DNA from: Micromonosporaceae bacterium
GTDB lineage: Bacteria; Actinomycetota; Actinomycetes; Mycobacteriales; Micromonosporaceae
Direction: 5' to 3'
NCBI GenBank assembly: GCA_009377645.1
Contig: WHTQ01000045.1
Location: forward strand, 1 to 34,477
DNA: 34,477 nucleotides
Shown in pieces: positions 7,721 through 15,626 of this stretch (position 1 is the first letter of the stretch; each line of letters starts with the position of its first letter). The position numbers and the translations under genes are program-made. The notes under the pieces are model-generated. The model was not told where the DNA came from. It was given only the letters and a program-made list of their open reading frames with translations, and did no database searches.

Positions 7721-8155
7721 CTATCGCACCGCGCGGGGCCGGTGCCGGCGTGGGGCGGCGCCCGGGAGAAGGCAGGATGGCGGCGGGCTGGCCCGGCCGA
7801 TCGCGCGGGGTCGGGCCGGAAGTCGGGTAACCGGGTTGCGCATGATCTCGGTCTGCTCCGCCTTGGCGGCGGTGCGGGGCACGCCCGGGCGGGGGGCGCC
7901 CGGCACCGCCGCCCGGCCGACCGTGGCCCGACCCACCGCCGTCCGCCCAGCCGGCGGCCGGTCTGGGCCGGATGCGCCCCACTCCGCCGCCAGGCGCACC
8001 GCCGCCAGGCGCCCGGCCACCCAGCGCCCAACCGCCCGCCGCAGCGCCGTCAGCCGGCGTGCCAGCGGGCGCAGAGCAGGCAGGCCGAGCTCATCCTGGA
8101 AGCCGACCAGCACGCCGGCCCCCCCGACCATCAGCGCCAGGCCGAACAGCAGCAC
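7721..8155 (-). CDS. Hypothetical small membrane protein with Arg/Pro-rich tail
   Basis: A 144-residue open frame with G or C at nearly every third position over its first 110 codons, which is what real genes in this window show and the overlapping frames do not. It starts with one hydrophobic segment (residues 1-21, 'LLFGLALMVGGAGVLVGF'), followed by a basic, Ala/Arg/Pro-rich tail with no domain I recognise. The GTG at 8155 is the only usable start, since an in-frame TGA lies two codons upstream (8162-8164). No ribosome site is evident. It occupies most of the gap between birA and the carboxylase beta gene; the remaining bases, 7558-7720, show no gene. Confidence 0.5.
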   Translation of the reverse strand: MLLFGLALMVGGAGVLVGFQDELGLPALRPLARRLTALRRAVGRWVAGRLAAVRLAAEWGASGPDRPPAGRTAVGRATVGRAAVPGAPRPGVPRTAAKAEQTEIMRNPVTRLPARPRAIGRASPPPSCLLPGAAPRRHRPRAVR

Positions 8156-8203
8156 ATCCGATCAACGATCCGGACTAAAGCGACGAAACGCCACGCCCGT
8201 TCT

Positions 8204-8257
8204 CGAGATCTCGGTCGCTGGTACCCCCAATAGGGGGTGCTAGCGACCAAGATCTCG
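8204..8257. repeat. 25-bp imperfect palindrome next to the carboxylase promoter
   Basis: Arms 8204-8228 (starting CGAGATCTCGGTCGCT) and 8233-8257 pair at 22 of 25 positions; two of the three misfits are G/T. The loop is AATA between CCCCC and GGGGG. It would form a very strong hairpin. I associate the 'GGTCGCTAGCACCCCC' string with REP-like repeats in Micromonospora-type genomes, from memory. Its right arm ends where the -35 of the downstream gene should be. Confidence 0.85.
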
Positions 8258-8273
8258 CAGTACCGGCGGCAGG

Positions 8274-8279
8274 TAGCAT
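8274..8279 (+). promoter_or_regulatory. Leaderless -10 box (TAGCAT) for carboxylase beta gene
   Basis: TAGCAT ends 7 nt before the GTG at 8287. With a 17-nt spacer the -35 would fall at 8251-8256, inside the right arm of the palindrome. Confidence 0.5.
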
Positions 8280-8286
8280 CCAAGGC

Positions 8287-9879
8287 GTGACGGCGCAGCA
8301 GCAACCCGAGATCCCCACCGCCACGACCACCACCGGGAAGCTCGCCGACCTGACGAGGCGGACCGAGGAGGCGGTGCACGCCGGGTCCGCCCGGGCCGTG
8401 GAGAAGCAACACGCCCGCGGCAAGCAGACCGCCCGGGAGCGGATTGACCTGCTGCTCGACCCCGGGTCCTTCGTCGAGCTGGATGAGCTGGCCCGGCACC
8501 GCTCCACCAACTTCGGCCTGGCCGACACCCGCCCGTACGGCGACGGGGTGGTCACCGGCTACGGCACTGTGGACGGCCGGCCAGTGGTGGTGTTCTCGCA
8601 GGACTTCACGGTCTTCGGCGGCTCGCTCGGCGAGGTGTTCGGCGAGAAGATCGTGAAGGTGATGGACCTGGCGATGCGGACCGGCTGCCCGGTGATCGGC
8701 ATCAACGACTCCGGCGGCGCCCGGATCCAGGAAGGCGTGGTAGCACTCGGCCTCTACGCCGAGATCTTCTACCGGAACACCCGAGCCTCCGGCGTGATCC
8801 CACAGATCTCACTGGTGATGGGGCCGTGCGCGGGCGGAGCCGTCTACTCCCCGGCGATCACCGACTTCACCGTGATGGTCGACCAGACCAGCCACATGTT
8901 CATCACCGGGCCGGACGTCATCAAGACCGTCACCGGCGAGGACATCGGCTTCGAGGAGCTGGGCGGCGCGCGTACCCACAACACCCGGTCCGGCAACGCG
9001 CACTACCTGGCCACCGACGAAGCGGACGCGATCGACTGGGTGAAGGTGCTGCTGTCCTACCTGCCCAGCAACAACCGGGACACTCCGCCCACATTCGACA
9101 CCTCCGCCGAGCTGGCGCCGACCGACCTGGACCAGGCGCTGGACACCCTGATCCCGGACTCGCCCAGCCAGCCCTACGACATGCACTCGGTGATCGAGAC
9201 CGTCCTCGACGACCGCGAGTTCCTGGAGATCCAGCCGCTGTTCGCACCGAACATCGTGACCGGGTTCGGCCGGGTGGAGGGGCACTCGATCGGAGTGGTG
9301 GCGAACCAGCCGATGCACCTCGCCGGCACCCTGGACATCGACGCCAGCGAGAAGGCGGCCCGGTTCGTGCGCACCTGCGACGCGTTCAACATCCCGGTGC
9401 TCACCTTTGTGGATGTTCCCGGGTTCCTGCCCGGCACCGCCCAGGAGTGGGGCGGCATCATCCGGCGCGGGGCCAAGCTGCTGTACGCCTACGCGGAGGC
9501 GACCGTGCCGAAGGTCACCGTGATCACCCGGAAGGCGTACGGCGGGGCGTACGACGTGATGGGCTCCAAGCACCTCGGCGCCGACCTGAACTTCGCCTGG
9601 CCGACCGCCCAGATCGCGGTGATGGGGGCGCAGGGCGCCGTGAACATCCTGCACCGGGCGGAGCTGGCGGCCGCCGCCGACCCGGAGGCCGAGCGCGCCA
9701 AGCGGATCACCGAGTACGAGGACGCGCTGGCGAACCCGTACATCGCCGCCGAACGGGGCTATGTGGACGCCGTGATCCGCCCGTCCGAGACCCGGCCGCA
9801 CGTGACCCGGGCGCTACGGGCGCTCCGGAACAAGCGGGACTCGCTGCCGCCCAAGAAACATGGCAACATCCCGTTGTAG
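8287..9879 (+). CDS. pccB: Acyl-CoA (propionyl-CoA) carboxylase beta subunit
   Basis: The carboxyltransferase subunit moves CO2 from carboxybiotin to an acyl-CoA, giving methylmalonyl-CoA from propionyl-CoA. The 530 residues are full length and carry both crotonase-type halves. Visible are '[12 protein letters not shown]' and '[13 protein letters not shown]' in the first half, and '[55 protein letters not shown]' region and the ending 'KHGNIPL' in the second. The Asp in 'YGGAYD' is residue 423; in studied actinobacterial enzymes an Asp at this site goes with propionyl-CoA preference, so this is called the PccB/AccD5 type rather than an acetyl-CoA enzyme. The partners are the epsilon subunit (11233) and the biotinylated alpha subunit (16681). 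The start is the GTG at 8287, placed by the -10 box. Confidence 0.96.
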   Translation: MTAQQQPEIPTATTTTGKLADLTRRTEEAVHAGSARAVEKQHARGKQTARERIDLLLDPGSFVELDELARHRSTNFGLADTRPYGDGVVTGYGTVDGRPVVVFSQDFTVFGGSLGEVFGEKIVKVMDLAMRTGCPVIGINDSGGARIQEGVVALGLYAEIFYRNTRASGVIPQISLVMGPCAGGAVYSPAITDFTVMVDQTSHMFITGPDVIKTVTGEDIGFEELGGARTHNTRSGNAHYLATDEADAIDWVKVLLSYLPSNNRDTPPTFDTSAELAPTDLDQALDTLIPDSPSQPYDMHSVIETVLDDREFLEIQPLFAPNIVTGFGRVEGHSIGVVANQPMHLAGTLDIDASEKAARFVRTCDAFNIPVLTFVDVPGFLPGTAQEWGGIIRRGAKLLYAYAEATVPKVTVITRKAYGGAYDVMGSKHLGADLNFAWPTAQIAVMGAQGAVNILHRAELAAAADPEAERAKRITEYEDALANPYIAAERGYVDAVIRPSETRPHVTRALRALRNKRDSLPPKKHGNIPL

Positions 9880-9906
9880 ACGGGCCCCGACTGGAGGTGA
9901 TCTGCG

Positions 9907-10473
9907 GTGACGCTCGCGCTCGAGCACCATATCGGCCCCTGGACCGAGGAGGACTACTTCCAGCTGGGCGAGACCGCCGACCGGATCGAGCTGCTGGATG
10001 GGAGCCTGATCGTGAGCCCTGCCCCGAGCAAGCGCCACCAGCGGCTGTCGCGGCGGCTAGCCAATGCGCTAGAGGCCGCGGTCGACGCGGTACGGCTGGC
10101 GGTTTACGAGGCGGTCAACGTCCGGCTGCAGACCGGCCGGATCGCGATCCCGGACGTCGTCGTCACGGACACCGACGACGATGGGCTCACGGTCGAAGCG
10201 GGCGAGGTGCGGCTGATCTGCGAGATCGTGTCGCCGGGGAACGCCGCCGCCGACCGGGTGGTCAAGATGCAGACCTACGCGGCCGCCGGGATCGAGTGGT
10301 ATCTGCTGGTCGAGCAGGAGTCACCCGACGCGCTGACGCTGCTGCTGTTCCGGTTGGCGGGCGAGCATTACGTGGAGCACTCGGTCGCGAAGGCCGGCGA
10401 GCCGCTCCGGTTGACGGAGCCGTTCCCGATCGTGCTCGACCCGGCCGACCTGCTCAGCCGGTCAAGTCGGTGA
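9907..10473 (+). CDS. Uma2-family (DUF820) putative restriction-like nuclease
   Basis: A 188-residue PD-(D/E)xK-fold protein. The expected family string is visible: '[24 protein letters not shown]' (N-terminal Glu, 'DG' and 'P.P...H'), '[10 protein letters not shown]' and '[33 protein letters not shown]' (E-I-x-S...D...K...Y...G), which supply the putative metal-binding Asp and Glu and the Lys. Biological role is unknown; the family is widespread and often mobile in cyanobacteria and actinobacteria. It has a textbook ribosome site (GGAGGTGA at 9893-9900) before the GTG at 9907 and lies 27 bp after the beta subunit gene, so it is probably co-transcribed. Its 3' end overlaps the convergent protease gene by 20 bp. 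Confidence 0.9.
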   Translation: MTLALEHHIGPWTEEDYFQLGETADRIELLDGSLIVSPAPSKRHQRLSRRLANALEAAVDAVRLAVYEAVNVRLQTGRIAIPDVVVTDTDDDGLTVEAGEVRLICEIVSPGNAAADRVVKMQTYAAAGIEWYLLVEQESPDALTLLLFRLAGEHYVEHSVAKAGEPLRLTEPFPIVLDPADLLSRSSR

Positions 10474-11200
10474 GCGCCGGGGCGAGCAGCAGGGACACCG
10501 CCAGGGCGAGGGCGGCCAGGTTGACCAGGCCGAAGAAGCCGACCCAGAGCAGCCCGGGCAGCCAGGTGATCCCGGCCAGCTGGTCGGCGTCGGAGTCCGG
10601 CGCCCGGCCGCGCCAGCGCAGCGACTGCAGCTCGCCGACTGGCCGGACCCCGCCGACCAGCAGGAACCACACGAACGCGTACGCGAAGGCGGCCTGCACC
10701 TCGGGCTCGGTGTAGCTGGTCACCCCGAAGATGGCCGCCCCGGCGACCAGCACCGACAGCAGCCCGTACAGGTTGCGGATCATCAGCAGCACCGCGAACA
10801 GCAGTGCCAGGCTCACCCACAGCAGCAGCGTGATCCGGCCCTCGGCCAGCAACCAGGCACCGCCCAGCCCGAGCAGCGACGGCGTCAGGTAACCGGCCAG
10901 CAGGGTCAGCGCCATCCCCAGCCCGCTCGGCCGGCCGCGGGACAGGGTCAGCCCGGACGTGTCCGAGTGCAGCCGGATCCCGGACAGCCGGCGGCCGACC
11001 AGCACCGCGGCCAGCGCGTGCCCGCCCTCGTGGGCGATCGTGATGCCGTTGCGGGCCAGCCGCCAGCTCGGCCGGACGGCCACCACCAGCAGGGCCAGCG
11101 CCGCAGTCACCGCCACCAGCGTGGCGGGCGGGTCTGGCTGGGTGCCGAGCACCCGGTCGAGAAGATCCGAGGAGAAGTCCACGGCGCCCCAGCCTGCCAT
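10454..11200 (-). CDS. M50-type membrane metalloprotease-like protein
   Basis: A 248-residue polytopic membrane protein with the zinc-protease motif HEGGH at residues 57-61 inside '[32 protein letters not shown]'. The 'R...G..L..DTSG' that follows is typical of the short M50B-like family. Five or six hydrophobic segments cover residues 28-45, 95-120, 127-160 and 205-245. A second metal ligand is not obvious to me. Substrate unknown; members are often annotated as site-2-protease-like. The ATG at 11200 has no clear ribosome site. The gene is divergent from accE with only 32 bp between starts and convergent with the Uma2 gene. Confidence 0.85.
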   Translation of the reverse strand: MAGWGAVDFSSDLLDRVLGTQPDPPATLVAVTAALALLVVAVRPSWRLARNGITIAHEGGHALAAVLVGRRLSGIRLHSDTSGLTLSRGRPSGLGMALTLLAGYLTPSLLGLGGAWLLAEGRITLLLWVSLALLFAVLLMIRNLYGLLSVLVAGAAIFGVTSYTEPEVQAAFAYAFVWFLLVGGVRPVGELQSLRWRGRAPDSDADQLAGITWLPGLLWVGFFGLVNLAALALAVSLLLAPALTDLTG

Positions 11201-11219
11201 ATCCGGGCCGGGTGCGAGG

Positions 11220-11225
11220 TACCCT
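11220..11225 (+). promoter_or_regulatory. Leaderless -10 box (TACCCT) for accE
   Basis: TACCCT ends 7 nt before the GTG at 11233 and implies that accE has its own promoter, now that it is separated from the beta subunit gene by two other genes. Confidence 0.5.
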
Positions 11226-11232
11226 CACCTCC

Positions 11233-11424
11233 GTGAACGGGGGCCAGGAGCCGGTGCTGCGGGTGGAGCGGGGGACCGTGACCGCCGAGGAGCTGGCGGC
11301 GCTGGTCGGTGCGCTGCTCGCCGGCCGGCGCGGGCCGGTCCCGGCGGCCGGCGCCCCGCCCCGGCTGACCGGGCGGTGGGGTGCCCCGCCCCCGTGGCGC
11401 GCCACCAGCAACGCCCACGGCTGA
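11233..11424 (+). CDS. accE: Acyl-CoA carboxylase epsilon subunit
   Basis: A 63-residue protein with the epsilon-subunit pattern: 'VLRVERGTVTAEELAALVGALLAG' (strand, turn, then the 'T.EELAAL.AVL' helix), a variable Arg/Pro/Ala linker, and a C-terminal Trp-containing segment ('WGAPPPWRA'). In actinobacteria this small subunit bridges or stabilises the alpha-beta acyl-CoA carboxylase complex. Family members are 60-90 residues. The GTG at 11233 is chosen over an upstream in-frame start because of the -10 box. Normally it directly follows the beta gene; here 1.35 kb intervenes. Confidence 0.85.
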   Translation: MNGGQEPVLRVERGTVTAEELAALVGALLAGRRGPVPAAGAPPRLTGRWGAPPPWRATSNAHG

Positions 11425-11436
11425 GCGAGCCGGCTG

Positions 11437-12153
11437 CTAGGCGAGGCAGGCCAGGGCGGTCCGGAGCCGATGGTCGAGCGGGTGGTCGTCCGGCAGCCGG
11501 GCCACCGTTGCCGCCACGAACTCGGGCGCCGGCAGCACCGCGCTCACCCCGTCCGCCCGTACCTCGAAAGCTGCTCCGGCCGGCACCACCCGGACCGGCC
11601 GGCCCTGCTCGGCCAGCACGAACCGGCCGACCCTCGCCCGCCAGCCGGTGCGGCCGGGCTCCTCGGCAGGTGCCACCGGTGCGCTGACGTCGTCGGCGTG
11701 GGTGGCCAGCTCGGAGGAATAGTGGAAGGTCTGCAACCCGACCGGGTACGGCCCGGCGGCGGTGGCCAGGACCGCGTCCCGGCCCCGCTCCCGCATCCGT
11801 CGCCGGGTCAGCTGGTTGGCCTCCCGCCACTCCTCGAGCACCTCGACCACCGGCAGGTCGCGCCGCTGCTGGACGCACCACTCGTTGAAGCCGGCCAGCC
11901 CACCCGGCGCCCCGGCCCGCTCCAGCCGGGCGAACAGCTCCTCGACCGTGCCGTCCAGGCAGGCATGGTTGTACGCCTCCTCGCCGGCGAGGTGGGCCAG
12001 CACGTCCCGGACCGCCCAGCCGGCGCACCGGGACGGGCGCCGCCAGCCGGCCTCGTCCCGGGACCCGAAGAACCGGTCCAGCCGCCGCGCCTCCACATCG
12101 AACAGATCGAACGGATCGTCGTGATCCAGGTTAGCCAGGTCCGGCGGCTCCAT
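11437..12153 (-). CDS. Maleylpyruvate isomerase-family mycothiol-dependent enzyme
   Basis: A 238-residue protein of the DinB-like MDMPI superfamily. The N-terminal helical bundle has the hallmark 'SRCAGWAVRDVLAHLAGEEAYNHACLDG' (residues 41-68; 'C.GW.V.D.L.HL') and a later His ('TFHYSSELATHADDVSAP') that with the first His typically forms the metal site. The C-terminal part ('VVPAGAAFEVRADGVSAVL...') matches the small alpha/beta domain of the family. Actual substrate unknown; mycothiol use is inferred from the family. It is the third gene of a likely operon, sigma factor - membrane protein - this gene; its ATG at 12153 has GGGGTGAGGGG just upstream and lies 6 bp after the preceding stop. Confidence 0.85.
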   Translation of the reverse strand: MEPPDLANLDHDDPFDLFDVEARRLDRFFGSRDEAGWRRPSRCAGWAVRDVLAHLAGEEAYNHACLDGTVEELFARLERAGAPGGLAGFNEWCVQQRRDLPVVEVLEEWREANQLTRRRMRERGRDAVLATAAGPYPVGLQTFHYSSELATHADDVSAPVAPAEEPGRTGWRARVGRFVLAEQGRPVRVVPAGAAFEVRADGVSAVLPAPEFVAATVARLPDDHPLDHRLRTALACLA

Positions 12154-12159
12154 GACCCC

Positions 12160-13002
12160 TCACCCCATTCTCGCGGCGGCCCGCTGAGCCAGCTCCCGGA
12201 CATCGGCCGATGCCTGGTAGACGATCGTGGTGACGGCGTCCCCGACCCGCACCACCGCGACCCGGTGGAACTCACCGACCGGCTCGATCTGGTCATCCTC
12301 GTTGAACGCGTACTGCTCCACCCGCAGTAGCAGCGACTCATCGCCGGCGAACCCGGTCTCCTCCACCTCGTAGTAGGTGGGGGCCGTCTCGTCGCCGTCC
12401 ACTCCGCGGCGGGAGCACAGCTGGACGTACGCGCGGACGTCGGCCAGGTTCGACTGGGCGGCACCGGGCTCGAACAGCTCCACGATCTGGTCGACCCGTT
12501 CTGGCACCGCCTCGCCGTCCCGCACCCAGCTCACGGTGCCCAGGTCCCACCGCTGCCGGATCGACGGATAGTCCTCGATCCGGAACTCCGGGCACCACGC
12601 CTGCGCACCGTCCCAATACCACTCACCCTCCAGCAGCTCGTTGCCGGCCGGCTCCCAGCCGGCGCCGCCGAGGTCGTCCGCGGTCAGCAGCCACGGCGCG
12701 GGGACCTCGGTGCGGGTCGGCTCCGGATCCGGCGGGCTCGTGGGGCTGGTCGGGGCCGGCTCTGGCGTGTCCCGGGAGCTGGTCGCGGCCGGCGGCGCCG
12801 GGTCCGGTCCGGGGGCACCGGTCAGGGTCACCACGCTCCCGGCGCCGAGACCGGTCACCGCCAGCACCGCGACTCCGACCGACACGGCCTGCCGGTTGGC
12901 GCGCTGCCGGCCCCGCCGCCGCACCGCCGCGGCCGGGGCGAACGGCGCCGGCGGTGCCTGCCCGCGCAGCTGCTCGAAGAACTCATCGAGCTGATTAGAC
13001 AT
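12160..13002 (-). CDS. Membrane protein with extracytoplasmic sensor-like domain (possible anti-sigma)
   Basis: A 280-residue protein: a short cytoplasmic part ('NQLDEFFEQLRGQAPPAPFAPAAAVRRRGRQRANRQ'-like, basic), one membrane helix at about 40-62 ('VSVGVAVLAVTGLGAGSVVTLTG'), a Pro/Thr/Ser linker, and an outer domain from about 105. No zinc-finger Cys/His set is visible, so an anti-sigma role rests only on its position after an ECF gene. The ATG at 13002 is the start: GGAGG lies 6 nt upstream, whereas the ATG at 13008 directly abuts GGAGG and could not use it. The overlap with the sigma gene is 8 bp. The outer domain is similar to the neighbouring lipoprotein ('FAGDESLLLRVEQ...VAVVRVGDAVTT'). 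Confidence 0.8.
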   Translation of the reverse strand: MSNQLDEFFEQLRGQAPPAPFAPAAAVRRRGRQRANRQAVSVGVAVLAVTGLGAGSVVTLTGAPGPDPAPPAATSSRDTPEPAPTSPTSPPDPEPTRTEVPAPWLLTADDLGGAGWEPAGNELLEGEWYWDGAQAWCPEFRIEDYPSIRQRWDLGTVSWVRDGEAVPERVDQIVELFEPGAAQSNLADVRAYVQLCSRRGVDGDETAPTYYEVEETGFAGDESLLLRVEQYAFNEDDQIEPVGEFHRVAVVRVGDAVTTIVYQASADVRELAQRAAARMG

Positions 13003-13504
13003 GAGCATCCTCCGATACTCCGAGCTGCTGGGCCAGCGCCCGCCGCCCGCGCGACAGCCGGGCCTTGACCGTGCCCTCCGGCACCCCGGTCTCGGCCGCC
13101 ACCTCGGCCACCGGCAGCCCGGCCAGGTGGTGCAGCACGATCGCGGTGCGCTGCGCGACCGGCAGCTTCCGCAGCGCGGTCACCAGCGCCACCGTGTCCG
13201 GGCCGGGGCCGGGCAGCGCCGGCGGCTCCCCCAGCCGCCGGTGCGCCACCAGCCGGTTCCGGGTGCGCCGCCACCGGCTGACCGCGATCCGGCGGGCGAC
13301 CGTGCGCACCCACGCCTCCGGGTCTCCGTACCCGCCGACCCGCGACCAGCGCTGCCAAGCTCGCGCGTACGCCTCGTGCACCGCGTCCTGAGCCTCGGCC
13401 GGGTCACCGGTCAGCGCGTGCAGGCAGTTGAACAGCCGCTGCCGGCTCGCCCGGTAGAAGGCGTCGAAGCTGGTCTGGTCGGGCACACCCACAGTGTCGG
13501 GCAC
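12995..13504 (-). CDS. ECF RNA polymerase sigma factor (SigE-like family)
   Basis: A 169-residue sigma-70 family factor. Region 2 is 'FDAFYRASRQRLFNCLHALTGDPAEAQDAVHEAYARAWQRWSRVGGYGDPEAWVRTVARRIAVSRWRR' (about 13-82) and region 4 is 'LRKLPVAQRTAIVLHHLAGLPVAEVAAETGVPEGTVKARLSRGRRAL' (about 110-158). The 'D.V.EA...A..RW..V....DP..W' pattern is that of the SigE family common in actinobacteria. The start is uncertain: GTG codons at 13504, 13492 and 13486 are all possible, and a TATGGT just upstream of 13504 would favour one of the latter two. It is first in an operon with the membrane protein and the MDMPI enzyme. Confidence 0.93.
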   Translation of the reverse strand: MPDTVGVPDQTSFDAFYRASRQRLFNCLHALTGDPAEAQDAVHEAYARAWQRWSRVGGYGDPEAWVRTVARRIAVSRWRRTRNRLVAHRRLGEPPALPGPGPDTVALVTALRKLPVAQRTAIVLHHLAGLPVAEVAAETGVPEGTVKARLSRGRRALAQQLGVSEDAHV

Positions 13505-13523
13505 ACCATAGTCACGTCCGAAG

Positions 13524-14054
13524 CTAGGTGCAGGTTGCCGGCTCCGCCACGGCCAGGCACCGGGTCTGGGCCGCGGTGCGATCCGACGTACGCACAGTGG
13601 TCACCCGATCACCATGACGTACCACGGCCGCGTACCAGGTCTGGCTGGCGGGCGGGACCAGGTGGACGGTCTCGACCAGCAGCGACTCGTCGCCACCGAA
13701 GGCCGTCTCGACCACCCGGTTCTGGGCCAGGAACCCGGACGGGTCGTGCGCCCCGCCGTACTCGTACCGCCCGCATTCCTGCACCACCGAGCGGATCTCC
13801 GCGACCGCCCGGATCCCCCAGCCGGCCTCGTACTCCTCCACCTGCTCGGTGACGCCCGGCCGGTCGGTGACCTCGGCCGACCGGCGGTGCTGCGCCGCCT
13901 CCAGCTCGCCCGGCTGGTAGGCCAGGCAGTGCGGCATCTGCCAGGCCCACGCCGGGAGGTTGTCCCTCCGGACCGGGGCGGCCACCTGCCCGGCGCAGCC
14001 AGGCAGCAGCAACAGCCCGACCCCGGCCGCCAGCCACCGCCGGTACCCGCCCAT
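13524..14054 (-). CDS. Lipoprotein with the same outer domain as the neighbouring membrane protein
   Basis: A 176-residue secreted lipoprotein: basic start 'MGGYRRWLAAG', hydrophobic core, and lipobox L-L-P-G-C at about residues 15-19, so Cys19 would be lipidated. The mature part has conserved Trp and Cys residues and the stretch 'TAFGGDESLLVETVHLVPP...WYAAVVRHGDRVTT'. This parallels 'TGFAGDESLLLRVEQYAF...HRVAVVRVGDAVTT' in the membrane protein at 12160-13002, so the two are paralogous sensors or partners. The ATG at 14054 is chosen over an upstream in-frame ATG at 14126 because it gives a proper signal peptide and has a GAGGTGGGG ribosome site. It lies 19 bp upstream of the sigma gene and on the same strand. 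Confidence 0.82.
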   Translation of the reverse strand: MGGYRRWLAAGVGLLLLPGCAGQVAAPVRRDNLPAWAWQMPHCLAYQPGELEAAQHRRSAEVTDRPGVTEQVEEYEAGWGIRAVAEIRSVVQECGRYEYGGAHDPSGFLAQNRVVETAFGGDESLLVETVHLVPPASQTWYAAVVRHGDRVTTVRTSDRTAAQTRCLAVAEPATCT

Positions 14055-14171
14055 GGCACCCCACCTCGCCCTCCCGATCGGCTCTGGCCAGATAACGGGT
14101 CCGGCCCAGTGGTTGGTTGCGCGCATATCTGATTCACGCCTGCGGGCACCGGCGGGTTGCGAGCCGGCGGG

Positions 14172-14177
14172 TACCCT
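14172..14177 (+). promoter_or_regulatory. Leaderless -10 box (TACCCT) for maf
   Basis: TACCCT ends 8 nt before the GTG at 14186, the same hexamer and near-identical spacing as at accE. No convincing -35. Confidence 0.45.
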
Positions 14178-14185
14178 GAACGGCC

Positions 14186-14830
14186 GTGAACGGTGATCGG
14201 GTACGCCCCCGGTTGGTGCTGGCGTCGGCGAGCCCGGCCCGGCGGCGCAGTCTGTCCGCCGCTGGCATCGACGCCGAGGTGGTGCTCAGCGGCGTGGACG
14301 AGTCGTCGGTCGACGCGGCCCGACCGGAGACGCTGTGTGCGGTGCTGGCCCGGCTGAAGGCGCAGGCGGTGGCGGACCGGCTGCGGCACGGTCCCGGCCC
14401 GACCGAGGGCGTGCTGGTGCTCGGCTGCGACTCGGTGCTCGCCTTCGAAGGGGAGGCGCTGGGCAAGCCGGTCGACGCGGCCGAGGCGGTGGCCCGGTGG
14501 CGGCGGATGCGCGGCCGGGACGGCGTGCTGCACACCGGGCACGCGCTGGTCGAGCTTAGCTCCGACCGATTCGGCTCCGGGCGGACCGCCGAGGCGGTGG
14601 CCGAGAGCCGGGTCTACTTCGCCCAGGTCAGCGACGAGGAGATCGACGCGTACGTGGCGACCGGGGAGCCGCTGGCGGTGGCCGGCGCGTTCACGATCGA
14701 CGGGTTCGGCAGCCCGTTCGTGGAGCGGGTCGACGGCGACCCGGGCACGGTGGTCGGGCTGTCCCTGCCGCTGCTGCGCCGGCTGCTCGCCGAGCTGGAC
14801 ATCCCGATCACCGCGCTCTGGCGCCGCTGA
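14186..14830 (+). CDS. maf: Maf-family nucleoside triphosphate pyrophosphatase
   Basis: A 214-residue house-cleaning enzyme that hydrolyses non-canonical or modified NTPs to NMP and PPi. Family motifs in order: 'LVLASASPARRRSL' near the N-terminus, 'VLGCDSVLAFEGEALGKP' (about 78-95), 'MRGRDGVLHTGHAL', 'VYFAQVSDEEIDAYVATGEPLAVAGAFTIDGFG' (about 150-182) and 'VVGLSLPLLRRLL' at the end. Full length for the family. It is the conserved neighbour between accE and the alpha subunit in actinobacteria, with no known functional link to carboxylases. The next gene downstream is convergent, 13 bp away. Confidence 0.95.
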   Translation: MNGDRVRPRLVLASASPARRRSLSAAGIDAEVVLSGVDESSVDAARPETLCAVLARLKAQAVADRLRHGPGPTEGVLVLGCDSVLAFEGEALGKPVDAAEAVARWRRMRGRDGVLHTGHALVELSSDRFGSGRTAEAVAESRVYFAQVSDEEIDAYVATGEPLAVAGAFTIDGFGSPFVERVDGDPGTVVGLSLPLLRRLLAELDIPITALWRR

Positions 14831-14843
14831 GCACTGGGGACTA

Positions 14844-15620
14844 TCAGCGGACGGTGCGGGCGAACGAGCGGGCCGCCCAGACCACCGCCAGCGCCGCCAG
14901 CGCGCCGGTGATCACCAGGCTCTGCCACACCTTCGGGTCGCCGATGTCGCCGGCGAACAGCGCCCGCACCCCGTCCACCGCCCACGAGAACGGGTTCACC
15001 TTGGCGACGTTGACCAGCCAGCCCGGGGCGCCGTACTCGACCGAGATCGGCAGCAGGATCCCGGAGAGCAGGAACACCGGCTGGGCGACCGTGTTCATCA
15101 GCGGCGCCAGGGCGTCCTCGCTGCGCACCTTGAGCGCCACCCCGTACGAGACCGCCGAGGTCATCAGCGCGATCAGGGCCAGCATCAGGTACGCGAGCAG
15201 CACGTCCCCGAGGTTGGTCCGGAGCCCGAAGAACAGCGCCAGCACGGTGATGATGACCGCCTGCACGACCAACGTCATGGCGTCCCGCAACGACCGGCCG
15301 AGCAGCAGCGCCAGCCGGCTGATCGGGGTCACCCGGGACCGTTCGATCACCCCGGCCCGCAGCTCGGCGATCAGCCCGAACCCCTGGAACAGCCCGCCGA
15401 AGATGGCGATCAGCACCAGCATGCCCGGCACGAAGACCCGGTACACCTCGGCGTTGGTGGTCAGCCCGAGCGGGCCCTCCAGGGCCGGCTTCAGCAGCGG
15501 CGCGAACAGCAGCAGGTACATGACCGGCTGGAAGATCCCGACGAAGATCCACACCGGTTGGCGGAGCTGCAGCACCGCCTGCCGCTGGAAGATCAGCCAG
15601 GTGTCTCGGAGCAGCTTCAT
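14844..15620 (-). CDS. ABC-2 type exporter permease (DrrB-like)
   Basis: A 258-residue integral membrane protein with about six helices and the ABC-2 family look: N-terminal 'LIFQRQAVLQLRQPVWIFVGIFQPVMYLLLFAPLL', 'GVIERSRVTPISRLALLLGRSLRDA' (the conserved cytoplasmic 'E+.RVTP.SR..L..G+.L.D' loop, about 91-115), and 'LSGILLPISVEYGAPGWLVNVAKVNPFSWAVDGVRALF' near the C-terminus. It is the partner of the ATPase gene 6 bp upstream. The family exports drugs, lipids or glycolipids; the substrate is not predictable from sequence. The ATG at 15620 lies just after GAATGAGAACAC, with a weak ribosome site. Confidence 0.92.
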   Translation of the reverse strand: MKLLRDTWLIFQRQAVLQLRQPVWIFVGIFQPVMYLLLFAPLLKPALEGPLGLTTNAEVYRVFVPGMLVLIAIFGGLFQGFGLIAELRAGVIERSRVTPISRLALLLGRSLRDAMTLVVQAVIITVLALFFGLRTNLGDVLLAYLMLALIALMTSAVSYGVALKVRSEDALAPLMNTVAQPVFLLSGILLPISVEYGAPGWLVNVAKVNPFSWAVDGVRALFAGDIGDPKVWQSLVITGALAALAVVWAARSFARTVR

Positions 15621-15626
15621 GTGTTC

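Noticed and set aside
12338-12622. Other antisense and alternate frames across the whole window
   Set aside because: All are high-GC shadows of better-supported genes, without domains or ribosome sites.
13006-13008. ATG at 13008 as start of the membrane protein
   Set aside because: GGAGG directly abuts it, leaving no spacing; the ATG at 13002 has the proper 6-nt gap.
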